Shown one piece after another: positions 1-11,051 of a stretch of DNA of 64,000 nt; the stretch's first letter is position 1; each line of letters starts with the position of its first letter. Under the pieces are notes generated by a model. It was not told where the DNA came from. It worked only from the letters and a program-made list of their open reading frames with translations, and made no database searches. The translations under genes and the position numbers were made by a program. The stretch is from Delphinus delphis (Eukaryota; Chordata; Mammalia; Artiodactyla; Delphinidae), in the NCBI RefSeq assembly GCF_949987515.2, contig NW_027192671.1, positions 1,922,001 to 1,986,000 on the forward strand. The letters are read 5' to 3'.

Positions 1-1576
1 TTAGCAGCACAATGAGTGGATTCAAGTATGATGATTCTAACTGAAATAAGTCACACAGAAAAAGAAACATCATAATATATCAGTAATACACGGAATGTAA
101 ACTTGGCTACACAGGAACTGAATTACAGAACAGAACAGGGTCTCAAATTTAGAAAACCAACTTATGCTTCCTTAAGGGTAAAGGTGAGTTGGGGTGCTGC
201 ATAACCAGAGATCGAAATGAGCACAGATAAAGTTCCTTAAGCCAAATATGGAATAGACAAGAGCTACTCCTTGCTCAACGAAATGGACTCAACACCGCAT
301 ATTAAACGCCTAAGAATGTACCTGACTAGTAAGTATCTTAAAACCTATGGATTGCTATGTCTCCAAAAGAGAATCAAGCATGTGTACAGGGGCATAAACG
401 CAGCAGTGATAGGATTGGAGAAGTTCGGTGAGCAAATGAAGACCCTTTGAAGTCATATTGCATGGTACCCATTCCACGGGTCTCAACTCTCCAGGTTTAA
501 GGTATTCTTCCTTCAGCTAAAACATGCATGTGGAACCTACAGTATGATCAACCGTGTGAACGGGAGACGTGTTCAAATATGTCTCAGTTTTCCTCCCCTG
601 GTACTCGGGTGCAACATTCCAGACGCTTTACTAACAGTCTCCCCACTTGGAGAGTCAGCGCCTTTAACCTCCTGTTTGGCCCAGTTTGCAATTTCTGCGG
701 AAGATGAACAGGAATAGCGAGAACCAATGAGAGACTAGCTGGAGGTGTCTGGACGGGCAAATTTAACTCTCATTTCCCACCAGGAAGAGGAATTAACCAA
801 AGGCTCAGCGTGCCGGGCCGGAACCAGATTAGGGCCTGAAGCCATGCTGCAGTGTTGCGGCCAGGTCACAAGAAAGCGAGTTGAAGAAAGGAGCTCAGGG
901 GCACTGTAATTCACAAACCTGCAGAGTTATAAATGACAGCTATCGTCCAAAAATAGACTGAAGTAAGGCTGCCAAGAGGACTTGAAATCGGGGCAGAATT
1001 GCAGGAAACCGATTTCAGGAGGTAGACTGGAATTGCATTGAAAGCATAGGAAAAGAGGCAGAACGTCCACAATGATGCACTTGGCCAAAAAGGGCGTATG
1101 CGTTTTTTCCTGAATATATTCAGGAAAAAACGCATACGCCCTTTTTGGCCAACCAAGCAAGCTTGCAAAGGAAATCTGCACTACAATGAAGTCTCACTTC
1201 CCCCCGGTCAAATGGGCCATCTGAAAAAAGTGTAAAATCCAGAAAGGCAACAGGCCATTGAGAACTGGGAGCCTTGTTATGCTGATGGGCGGGATGTAAA
1301 TCGCCAACAGACACTTGGGAGAAGTGTATGGTGTTTCCTGAAACATCTAAAAAACAAAGCAACAGAGCCTAGGGCACTTCCACTTATGGTCCTATAGCTT
1401 AGGGAAATTAAAATCAAAAAGACACAGCCACCCCAAAGTTTGGAACGGCTCTGTTTACAAGAACCTCATTTACAGTACAAGTTCAACATCGCAGAAAGTG
1501 AAAAATGGATAAAGAAGTTGTGGTATTCACTTACAAAGCAATATCACTCAGCAATGAAATCTATGTCATCAGGCCC
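1..1576 (+). repeat. Satellite monomer 1 (1576 bp)
   Basis: The window happens to open at the monomer phase used here. Head is of t-type (ttagcagcacaatg). Shorter than its neighbours, partly through loss of two bases at ctgcataaccag (near 200). The middle is of the attcc/gtctcaactctcc/gtgaac/cctccc combination. Palindrome 1081-1152 is perfect. The tail carries gcaacaggccattg and the ttgtggtattcacttac L1 variant. Confidence 0.95.
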
Positions 1577-3156
1577 TTAGCAGCACAATGAGTGGATTCA
1601 GGTATGATGATTCTAACTGAAATAAGTCACACAGAAAAAGAAACATCATAAGATATCAGTAATACACAGAATGGAAACTGGGCTACACAGGAACTGAATT
1701 ACAGAACAGAACAGGGTCTCAAATTTAGAAAACCAACTTATGCTTGCTTAAGGGTAAAGGTGAGTTGGGGTGCTGCATAAAACCAGAGATTGAAATGAAC
1801 ACAGATAAAGTTCCTTAAGCCAAATATGGAATAGACAAGAGCTACTCCTTGCTCAACGAAATGGACTCAACACCGCATATTAAACGCCTAAGAATGTACC
1901 TGACTAGTAAGTATCTTAAAACCTATGGATTGCTATGTCTCCGAAAGAGAATCAAGCATGTGTACAGGGGCATAAACGCAGCAGTGATAGGATTGGAGAG
2001 GTTCGGTGAGCAAATGAAGACCCTTTGAAGTCATATTGCATGGTACCCATTCCACGGGTTTCAACTACCCAGGTTTAAGGTATTCTTCCTTCAGCTAAAA
2101 CATGCATGCGGAACCTAGAGTATGATCAACCATGTGATCGGGAGACGTGTTCAAATATGTCTCAGTTTTCGTACCCTGGTACTCGGGTGCAACATTCCAG
2201 ACGCTTTACTAACACTTTCCCGACTTGGAGAGTCAGTCCCTTTAACCTCCTGTTTGGCCCAGATTGCAATTTCTGCGGAAGATGAACAGGAATAGCGAGA
2301 ACCAATGAGAGGCTAGCTGGAGGTGTCTGAACGGGCAAATTTAACTCTCATTTCCCACCAGGAAGAGGAATTAACCAAAGGCTTAGCGTGCCGAGCAGGA
2401 ACCAGATTAGGCCCTGAAGCCATCCTGCGGTGTTGTGGCCAGGTCACAAGAAAGCGAGTTGAAGAAAGGAGCTCAGGGGCACTGTAATTCACAAACCTGC
2501 AGAGTTATAAATGACAGCTATCGTCCAAAAATAGACTGAAGTAAGGCTGCCAAGAGGACTTGAAAGCGGGGCAGAATTGCAGGAAACCGATTTCAGGAGG
2601 TAGACTGGAATTGCATTGAAAGCATAGGAAAAGAGGCAGAACGTCCACAATGATGCACTTGGCCAAAAAGGGCGTATGCGTTTTTTCCTGAATATATTCA
2701 GGAAAAAACGCATACGCCCTTTTTGGCCAACCAAGCAAACTTGCAAAGGAAATCTGCACTACAATGAAGTCTCACTTCCCCCCGGTCAAAAGGGCCATCT
2801 GAAAAAAGTGTAAAATCCAGAAAGGCAGGACAGGCCATGGAGAACTGGGAGCCTTGTTATGCTGATCGGCGGGATGTAAATTGCCAACAGACACTCGGGA
2901 GAAGTGTATGGTGTTTCCTGAAACATCTAAAAAACAAAGCAACAGAGCCTAGGGCACTTCCACTTATGGTCCTATAGCTTAGGGAAATTAAAATCAAAAA
3001 GACACAGCCACCCCAAAGTTTGGGACGCCTCTGTTTACAAGAACCTCGTTTACCATACAAGTTCAATATCACAGAAAGTGAAAAATGGATAAAGAAGTTG
3101 TGGTATTTACTTACAAAGCAATATCACTCAGCAATGGATTCTGTGTCATCAGGCCC
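1577..3156 (+). repeat. Satellite monomer 2 (1580 bp)
   Basis: t-type head; attcc/gtgatc/cgtacc middle. Private changes include gcatgcggaacc (2104) and ccgagcaggaacc (2392). The HindIII-type gcaagcttgc just right of the palindrome has become gcaaacttgc. Palindrome 2659-2730 is perfect. The tail has gcaatggattctgtg. Confidence 0.95.
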
Positions 3157-4734
3157 TTAGCAGCACAATGAGCGGATTCAGGTATGATGATTCTAACTGA
3201 AATAAGTCACACAGAAAAAGAAACATCATAAGATATCAGTAATACACGGAATGTAAACTTGGCTACACAGGAACTGAATTACAGAACAGAACAGGGTCTC
3301 AAATTTAGAAAACGAACTTATGCTTGCTTAAGGGTAAAGGTGAGTTGGGGTGCTGCATAAAACCAGAGATTGAAATGAGCACAGATAAAGTTCCTTAAGC
3401 CAAATATGGAATAGACAAGAGCTACTCCTTGCTCAACGAAATGGACTCAAAACCCCATATTAAACGCCTAAGAATGTACCTGACTAGTAAGTATTTTAAA
3501 ACCTATGGATTGCTATGTCTCCAAAAGAGAATCAAGCGTGTGTACAGGGGCATAAACGCAGCAGTGATAGGATTGGAGAGGTTCGGTGAGCAAATGAAGA
3601 CCCTTTGAAGTCATATTGCATGGTACCCATTCCACGGGTTTCAACTACCCAGGTTTAAGGTATTCTTCCTTCTGCTAAAACATGCATGTGGAACCTACAG
3701 TATGATCAACCATGTGATCGGGAGACGTGTTCAAATATGTCTCAGTTTTCCTCCCCTGGTACTCGGGTGCAACATTCCAGACGCTTTACTAACACTCTCC
3801 CGACTTGGAGAGTCAGTCCCTTTAACCTCCTGTTTGGCCCAGTTTGCAATTTCTGCGGAAGATGAACAGGAATAGCGAGAACCAATGAGAGGCTAGCTGG
3901 AGGTGTCTGGACAGGCAAATTTAACTCTCATTTCCCACCAGGAAGAGGAATTAACCAAAGGCTCAGCATGCCGGGCCGGAACCAGATTAGGGCCTGAAGC
4001 CATCCTGCGGTGTTGCGGCCAGATCACAAGAAAGCGAGTTGAAGAAAGGAGCTCAGGGGCACTGTAATTCACAAACCTGCAGAGTTATAAATGACAGCTA
4101 TCGTCCAAAAATAGACTGAAGTAAGGCTGCCAAGAGGACTTGAAAGCGGGGCAGAATTGCAGGAAACCGATTTCAGGAGGTAGACTGGAATTGCATTGAA
4201 AGCATAGGAAAAGAGGCAGAACGTCCACAATGATGCACTTGGCCAAAAAGGGCGTATGCGTTTTTTCCTGAATATATTCAGGAAAAAACGCATACGCCCT
4301 TTTTGGCCAACCAAGCAAGCTTGCAAAGGAAATCTGCACTACAATGAAGTCTCACTTCCCCCCGGTCAAAAGGGCCATCTGAAAAAAGTGTAAAATCCAG
4401 AAAGGCAAAAGGCCATGGAGAACTGGGAGCCTTGTTATGCTGATGGGCGGGATGTAAATCGCCAACAGACACTTGGGAGAAGTGTATGGTGTTTCCTGAA
4501 ACATCTAAAAAACAAAGCAACAGAGCCTAGGGCACTTCCACTTATGGTCCTATAGCTTAGGGAAATTAAAATCAAAAACACACAGCCAACCCAAAGTTTG
4601 GGACGCCTCTGTTTACAAGAACCTCGTTTACCGTACAAGTTCAATATCACAGAAAGTGAAAAATGGATAAAGAACTTGTGGTACTTACGTACAATGCAGT
4701 ATCACTCAGCAATGAAATCTATGTCATCAGGCCC
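3157..4734 (+). repeat. Satellite monomer 3 (1578 bp)
   Basis: t-type head with aatgagcggattc; actcaaaaccccat; ccttctgctaaaac; gtgatc with cctccc. From 3497 on it is the source or copy of monomer 7, 6317 bp away. Palindrome 4239-4310 is perfect. The tail has ggcaaaaggcc and the acttacgtacaatgcag L1 variant. Confidence 0.95.
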
Positions 4735-6314
4735 GTAGCAGCATAATGAGTAGATTCAGGTACGATGATTCTAACTGAAATAAGTCACACAGAAAAAGAA
4801 ACATCATAAGATATCACTAATACACGGAATGTAAACTTGGCTACACAGGAACTGAATTCCAAAACAGAACAGGGTCTCAAATTTAGAAAACCAACTTATG
4901 CTTGCTTAAGGGGAAAGGTGAGTTGGGGTGCTGCATAAAACCAGAGATTGAAATGAGCACAGATAAAGTTCCTTAAGTCAAATATGGAATAGACAAGAGC
5001 TACTCCTTGCTCAACGAAATGGACTCAACACCCCATATTAAACGCCTAAGAATGTACCTGACTAGTAAGTATCTTAAAACCTATGGATTGCTATGTCTCC
5101 GAAAGAGAATCAAGCATGTGTACAGGGGCATAAACGCAGCAGTGATAGGATTGGAGAGGTTCGGTGAGCAAATGAAGACCCTTTGAAGTCATATTGCATG
5201 GTACCCATTCCACGGGTTTCAACTACCCAGGTTTTAGGTATTCTTCCTTCAGCTAAAACATGCATGTGGAACCCAGAGTATGATCAACCATGTGATCGGG
5301 AGACGTGTTCAAATATGTCTCAGTTTTCCTCCCCTGGTACTCGGGTGCAACATTCCAGACTCTTTACTAACACTCTCCCCACTTGGAGAATCAGCGCCTT
5401 TAACCTCCTGTTTGGCCCAGGTTGCAATTTCTGCGGAAGATGAACAGGAATAGCGAGAACCAATGAGAGGCTAGCTGGAGGTGTCTGGACGGGCAAATTT
5501 AACTCTCATTTCCCACCAGGAGGAGGAAATAACCAAAGGCTCAGCGTGCCGTGCCAGAACCAGATTAGGGCCTGAAGCCATCCTGCGGTGTTGCGGCCAG
5601 GTCACAAGAAAGCGAGTTGAAGAAAGGAGCTCAGGGGCACTGTAATTCACAAACCTGCAGAGTTATAAATGACAGCTATCGTCCAAAAATAGACTGAAGT
5701 AAGGCTGCCAAGAGGACTTGAAAGCGGGGCAGAATTGCAGGAAACCGATTTCAGGAGGTAGACTGAAATTGCATTGAAAGCATAGGAAAAGAGGCAGAAC
5801 GTCCACAATGATGCACTTGGCCAAAAAGGGCGTATGCGTTTTTTCCTGAATATATTCAGGAAAAAACGCATACGCCCTTTTTGGCCAACCAAGCAAGCTT
5901 GCAAAGGAAATCTGCACTACAATGAAGTCTCACTTCCCCCCGGTCAAAAGGGCCATCTGAAAAAAGTGTAAAATCCAGAAAGGCAGGACAGGCCATGGAG
6001 AACTGGGAGCCTTGTTATGCTGATGGGCGGGATGTAAACTGCCAACAACCACTCGGGAGAAATGTATGGTGTTTCCTGAAACATCTAAAAAACAAAGCAA
6101 CAGAACGTAGGGCACTTCCACTTATGGTCCTATAGCTTAGGGAAATTAAAATCAAAAAGACACAGCCACCCCAAAGTTTGGAACGGCTCTGTTTACAAGA
6201 ACCTCGTTTACAGTACAAGTTCAACATCGCAGAAAGTGAAAAATGGATAAAGAAGTTGTGGTATTTACTTACAAAGCAATATCACTCAGCAATGAAATCT
6301 GTGTCATCAGGCCC
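4735..6314 (+). repeat. Satellite monomer 4 (1580 bp)
   Basis: g-type head (gtagcagcataatgagtag); ttccaaaac; ggttttaggt; cagactctttac; aggaggaggaaataac. Near-identical to monomer 8 at +6317, with two differences seen (5936 c versus 12253 a; 6062 a versus 12379 g). Palindrome 5817-5888 is perfect. The tail has caacaaccactcggg and the tatttacttacaaagc L1 variant. Confidence 0.95.
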
Positions 6315-6715
6315 TTAGCAGCACAATGAGTGGATTCAGGTATGATGATTCTAACTGAAATAAGTCACACAGAAAAAGAAACATCATAAGATATCAGTAA
6401 TACACGGAATGTAAACTTGGCTACACAGGAACTGAATTACAGAACAGAACAGGGTCTCAAATTTAGAAAACCAACTTATGCTTGCTTAAGGGGAAAGGTG
6501 AGTTGGGGTGCTGCATAAAACCAGAGATTGAAATGAGCACAGATAAAGTTCCTTAAGTCAAATATGGAATAGACAAGAGCTACTCCTTGCTCAACGAAAT
6601 GGACTCAACACCGCATATTAAACGCCTAAGAATGTACCTGACTAGTAAGTATCTTAAAACCTATGGATTGCTATGTCTCCGAAAGAGAATCAAGCATGTG
6701 TACAGGGGCATAAAC

Positions 6716-7395
6716 GCAGCAGTGATAGGATTGGACAGGTTCGGTGAGCAAATGAAGACCCTTTGAAGTCATATTGCATGGTACCCTTTACACGGGTCTT
6801 AACTCTCCAGGTTTAAGGTATTCTTCCTTCAGCTAAAACATGCATGTGGAACCCAAGTATGATCAACCATGTGAACGGGAGATGTGTTCAAATATGTCTC
6901 AGTTTTCCTCCCCTGGTACTCGGGTGCAACATTCCAGACGCTTTACTAACACTCTCCCCACTTAGAAAGTCAGCGCCTTTAACCTCCTGTTTGGCCCAGT
7001 TTGCAATTTCTGCGGAAGATGAACAGGAATAGCGAGAACCAATGAGAGACTAGCTGGAGGTGTCTGGACGGGCAAATTTAACTCTCATTTCCCACCAGGA
7101 AGAGGAAATAACCAAAGGCTCAGCGTGCCGTGCCGGAACCAGATTAGGGCCTGAAGCCATCCTGCGGTGTTGCGGCCAGGTCACAAGAAAGCGAGTTGAA
7201 GAAAGGAGCTCAGGGGCACTGTAATTCACAAACCTGCAGAGTTATAAATGACAGCTATCGTCCAAAAATAGACTGAAGTAAGGCTGCCAAGAGGACTTGA
7301 AAGCGGGGCAGAATTGCAGGAAACCGATTTCAGGAGGTAGACTGGAATTGCATTGAAAGCATAGGAAAAGAGGCAGAACGTCCACAATGATGCAC
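6716..7395. other. ~680-bp monomer segment of unassigned origin (representative, monomer 5)
   Basis: This stretch lies between the L1 3' end and the palindrome. I recognise no SINE, LTR, tRNA or gene homology in it. It contains an aaccaatgagag element (7038), a ccaccaggaagagg element (7092) and a ttataaatgac element near 7242, but these are not spaced like a known promoter. Its first half (to about 7020) is the most variable part of the monomer across the array. From about 7200 to the palindrome it is among the least variable. It could be a decayed retroelement or unique DNA captured when the satellite formed. Confidence 0.5.
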
Positions 7396-7467
7396 TTGGC
7401 CAAAAAGGGCGTATGCGTTTTTTCCTGAATATATTCAGGAAAAAACGCATACGCCCTTTTTGGCCAA
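7396..7467. repeat. 72-bp perfect palindrome, mariner-like (representative, monomer 5)
   Basis: Two 36-nt arms are exact reverse complements with no spacer. The left arm starts ttggccaaaaagggcg and ends cctgaata; the right arm starts tattcagg and ends ctttttggccaa. As single strands it would fold into a near-loopless hairpin. The outer end, extended on the right as ctttttggccaacc, resembles the terminal repeat of a cetartiodactyl mariner family (ggttggccaaaaag-type ends) as I remember it, so the palindrome may be a MITE-like mariner derivative. No TA target duplication is visible. It occurs at monomer positions ~1082-1153 in every full-length monomer. An alternative is a palindrome generated by fold-back synthesis unrelated to mariner. 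Confidence 0.9.
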
Positions 7468-7478
7468 CCAAGCAAGCT

Positions 7479-8294
7479 TGCAAAGGAAATCTGCACTACA
7501 ATGAAGTCTCACTTCCCCCCGGTCAAAAGGGCCATCTGAAAAAAGTGTAAAATCCAGAAAGACAGGACAGGCCATGGAGAACTGGGAGCCTTGTTATGCT
7601 GATGGGCGGGATGTAAATTGCCAACAACCACTCGGGAGAAGTGTATGGTGTTTCCTGAAACATCTAAAAAACAAAGCAACAGAACCTAGGGCACTTCCAC
7701 TTATGGTCCTATAGCTTAGGGAAATTAAAATCAAAAAGACACAGCCACCCCACAGTTTGGAACGGCTCTGTTCACAAGAACCTCGTTTACAGTACAAGTT
7801 CAACATCGCAGAAAGTGAAAAATGGATAAAGAAGTTGTGGTATTTACTTACAAAGCAATATCACTCAGCAATGAAATCTGTGTCATCAGGCCCTTAGCAG
7901 CACAATGAGTGGATTCAGGTATGATGATTCTAACTGAAATAAGTCACACAGAAAAAGAAACATCATAAGATATCACTAATACACGGAATGTAAACTTGGC
8001 TACACAGGAACTGAATTCCAAAACAGAACAGGGTCTCAAATTTAGAAAACCAACTTATGCTTGCTTAAGGGGAAAGGTGAGTTGGGGTGCTGCATAAAAC
8101 CAGAGATTGAAATGAGCACAGATAAAGTTCCTTAAGTCAAATATGGAATAGAAAAGAGCTACTCCTTGCTCAACGAAATGGACTCAACACCCCATATTAA
8201 ACGCCTAAGAATGTACCTGACTAGTAAGTATCTTAAAACCTATGGATTGCTATGTCTCCGAAAGAGAATCAAGCATGTGTACAGGGGCATAAAC
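7479..8294 (+). mobile_element. L1 (LINE-1) 3' end: ORF2 C-terminal remnant plus 3' UTR (representative copy spanning monomers 5-6)
   Basis: From just right of the palindrome, across the monomer boundary, to about position 400 of the next monomer the sequence follows the 3' end of a mammalian L1 of artiodactyl/laurasiatherian type. Landmarks in order are: actacaatgaagt (7494), the ccggtcaaaagggccatc block (7519), ggcgggatgtaaattg (7605), gtatggtgtttcctgaaac (7642), tcaaaaagacacagccaccc (7731), tggataaagaagttgtggta (7823), actgaaataagtcacacag (7933), aacttatgcttgcttaag (8051) and the tattgctatgtctcc-like end near 8240. Each aligns by eye, in the right order and spacing, with the L1 ORF2 end and 3' UTR. 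Divergence is considerable, at a guess one quarter of sites. The same segment recurs in every monomer from palindrome end +12 to position ~400 of the next. It is dead: ORF2 is interrupted and there is no 5' end. Edges are approximate. Confidence 0.85.
7814..7876 (+). pseudogene. L1 ORF2p C-terminal codon remnant
   Basis: Translated in frame from 7814, this stretch reads S-E-K-W-I-K-K-L-W-Y-L-L-T-K-Q-Y-H-S-A-M-K. That is close to the well-known L1 ORF2p C-terminal signature (E-W-I-K-K-M-W-Y-x-Y-T-M-E-Y-Y-S-A-I-K). The frame stops a few codons later at the monomer boundary (tag within ttagcagca). Monomers with the alternative tail (acttgtggtacttacgtacaatgcag) encode T-M-Q-Y-H-S-A-M-K here, which is even closer to the L1 form and suggests that tail is ancestral. 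The remnant is present in every monomer and has no coding capacity today. Confidence 0.85.
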
Positions 8295-9473
8295 GCAGCA
8301 GTGATAGGATTGGAGAGGTTCGGTGAGCAAATGAAGACCCTTTGAAGTCATATTGCATGGTACCCATTCCACGGGTTTCAACTACCCAGGATTTAGATAT
8401 TCTTCCTTCAGCTAAAACATGCATGTGGAACCCAGAGTATGATCAACCATGTGATCGGGAGACGTGTTCAAATATGTCTCAGTTTTCGTACCCTGGTACT
8501 CGGGTGCAACATTCCAGACTCTTTACTAACACTCTCCCCACTTGGAGAATCAGCGCCTTTAACCTCCTGTTTGGCCCAGTTTGCAATTTCTGTGGAAGAT
8601 GAACAGGAATAGCGAGAACCAATGAGAGACTAGCTGGAGGTGTCTGGACGGGCAAATTTAACTCTCATTTCCCACCAGGAAGAGGAATTAACCAAAGGCT
8701 CAGCGTGCCGTGCCAGAACCAGATTAGGGCCTGAAGCCATCCTGCGGTGTTGCGGCCAGCACAAAAGAAAGCGAGTTGAAGAAAGGACCTCAGGGGCACT
8801 GTAATTCACAAACCTGCAGAGTTATAAATGACTTCTATCGTCCAAAAATATACTGAAGTAAGGTTGCCAAGAGGACTTGAAAGCGGGGCAGAATTGCAGG
8901 AAACCGATTTCAGGAGGTAGACTGGAATTGCATTGAAAGCATAGGAAAAGAGGCAGAACGTCCACAATGATGCACTTGGCCAAAAAGGGCGTATGCGTTT
9001 TTTCCTGAATATATTCAGGAAAAAACGCATACGCCCTTTTTGGCCAACCAAGCAAGCTTGCAAAGGAAATCTGCACTACAATGAAGTCTCACTTCCCCCC
9101 GGTCAAAAGGGCCATCTGAAAAAAGTGTAAAATCCAGAAAGGCAGGACAGGCCATGGAGAACTGGGAGCCTTGTTATGCTGATGGGCGGGATGTAAATTG
9201 CCAACAGACACTTGGGAGAAGTGTATGGTGTTTCCTGAAACATCTAAAAAACAAAGCAACAGAGCCTAGGGCACTGCCACTTATGGTCCTATAGCTTAGG
9301 GAAATTAAAATCAAAAAGACACAGCCACCCCAAAGTTTGGGACGCCTCTGTTTACAAGAACCTCGTTTACAGTACAAGTTCAACATCGCAGAAAGTGAAA
9401 AATGGATAAAGAAGTTGTGGTATTTACTTACAAAGCAATATCACTCAGCAATGAAATCTGTGTCATCAGGCCC
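7894..9473 (+). repeat. Satellite monomer 6 (1580 bp)
   Basis: t-type head but with cactaatac and ttccaaaac, features usually found with g-type heads, so it looks recombinant. Private changes: aggatttagatattc (8388), ccagcacaaaag (8756), atgacttctatcg (8828) and aaggttgcc (8860). Palindrome 8976-9047 is perfect. The tail has gcactgccac. Confidence 0.95.
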
Positions 9474-11051
9474 TTAGCAGCACAATGAGTGGATTCAGGT
9501 ATGATGATTCTAACTGAAATAAGTCACACAGAAAAAGAAACATCATAAGATATCAGTAATACATGGAATGTAAACTTGGCTACACAGGAACTGAATTACA
9601 GAACAGAACAGGGTCTCAAATTTAGAAAACCAACTTATGCTTGCTTAAGGGGAAAGGTGAGTTGGGGTGCTGCATAAAACCAGAGATTGAAATGAGCACA
9701 GATAAAGTTCCTTAAGTCAAATATGGAATAGACAAGAGCTACTCCTTGCTCAACGAAATGGACTCAACACCGCATATTAAACGCCTAAGAATGTACCTGA
9801 CTAGTAAGTATCGTAAAACCTATGGATTGCTATGTCTCCAAAAGAGAATCAAGCGTGTGTACAGGGGCATAAACGCAGCAGTGATAGGATTGGAGAGGTT
9901 CGGTGAGCAAATGAAGACCCTTTGAAGTCATATTGCATGGTACCCATTCCACGGGTTTCAACTACCCAGGTTTAAGGTATTCTTCCTTCTGCTAAAACAT
10001 GCATGTGGAACCTACAGTATGATCAACCATGTGATCGGGAGACGTGTTCAAATATGTCTCAGTTTTCCTCCCCTGGTACTCGGGTGCAACATTCCAGACG
10101 CTTTACTAACACTCTCCCGACTTGGAGAGTCAGTCCCTTTAACCTCCTGTTTGGCCCAGTTTGCAATTTCTGCGGAAGATGAACAGGAATAGCGAGAACC
10201 AATGAGAGGCTAGCTGGAGGTGTCTGGACAGGCAAATTTAACTCTCATTTCCCACCAGGAAGAGGAATTAACCAAAGGCTCAGCATGCCGGGCCGGAACC
10301 AGATTAGGGCCTGAAGCCATCCTGCGGTGTTGCGGCCAGATCACAAGAAAGCGAGTTGAAGAAAGGAGCTCAGGGGCACTGTAATTCACAAACCTGCAGA
10401 GTTATAAATGACAGCTATCGTCCAAAAATAGACTGAAGTAAGGCTGCCAAGAGGACTTGAAAGCGGGGCAGAATTGCAGGAAACCGATTTCAGGAGGTAG
10501 ACTGGAATTGCATTGAAAGCATAGGAAAAGAGGCAGAACGTCCACAATGATGCACTTGGCCAAAAAGGGCGTATGCGTTTTTTCCTGAATATATTCAGGA
10601 AAAAACGCATACGCCCTTTTTGGCCAACCAAGCAAGCTTGCAAAGGAAATCTGCACTACAATGAAGTCTCACTTCCCCCCGGTCAAAAGGGCCATCTGAA
10701 AAAAGTGTAAAATCCAGAAAGGCAAAAGGCCATGGAGAACTGGGAGCCTTGTTATGCTGATGGGCGGGATGTAAATCGCCAACAGACACTTGGGAGAAGT
10801 GTATGGTGTTTCCTGAAACATCTAAAAAACAAAGCAACAGAGCCTAGGGCACTTCCACTTATGGTCCTATAGCTTAGGGAAATTAAAATCAAAAACACAC
10901 AGCCAACCCAAAGTTTGGGACGCCTCTGTTTACAAGAACCTCGTTTACCGTACAAGTTCAATATCACAGAAAGTGAAAAATGGATAAAGAACTTGTGGTA
11001 CTTACGTACAATGCAGTATCACTCAGCAATGAAATCTATGTCATCAGGCCC
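9474..11051 (+). repeat. Satellite monomer 7 (1578 bp)
   Basis: t-type head with acatggaatg and tatcgtaaaacc. From 9814 it is the duplicate of monomer 3, sharing ccttctgctaaaac, cctacagtatg, ccagatcacaag and ggcaaaaggcc. Palindrome 10556-10627 is perfect. Confidence 0.95.

Larger units (their letters stand above)
6315..7893 (+). repeat. Satellite monomer 5 (1579 bp)
   Basis: t-type head. Matches monomer 9 up to 6786, then switches to the ccctttacacgggtctt/cccaagt/gtgaac/cctccc type. Palindrome 7396-7467 is perfect; this monomer is used as the reference for the internal layout. The tail has ccccacagtttggaacgg and gttcacaag. Confidence 0.95.

Noticed and set aside
911..1181. Two overlapping minus-strand frames of 84 and 85 codons, repeated in almost every monomer
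   Set aside because: Both cover the same palindrome and flanks in different frames. Conservation is of the DNA, the translations resemble nothing known, and the palindrome forces mirrored residues. They are shadows of the repeat.
5183..5443. 86-codon plus-strand frames (also 8342, 11500, 16240, 20978, 43089, 49405)
   Set aside because: They lie in the most variable monomer segment, begin at a non-ATG codon, and are broken in sister monomers by the same single-base differences that define types.
7020..7260. Promoter from the aaccaatgagag and ttataaatgac elements
   Set aside because: The two are about 200 bp apart, not in promoter-like spacing, and nothing transcribed can be shown.
7479..8294. 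Active or full-length L1
   Set aside because: Only the 3' end is present, ORF2 is broken, and the copies spread as satellite units rather than by retrotransposition.
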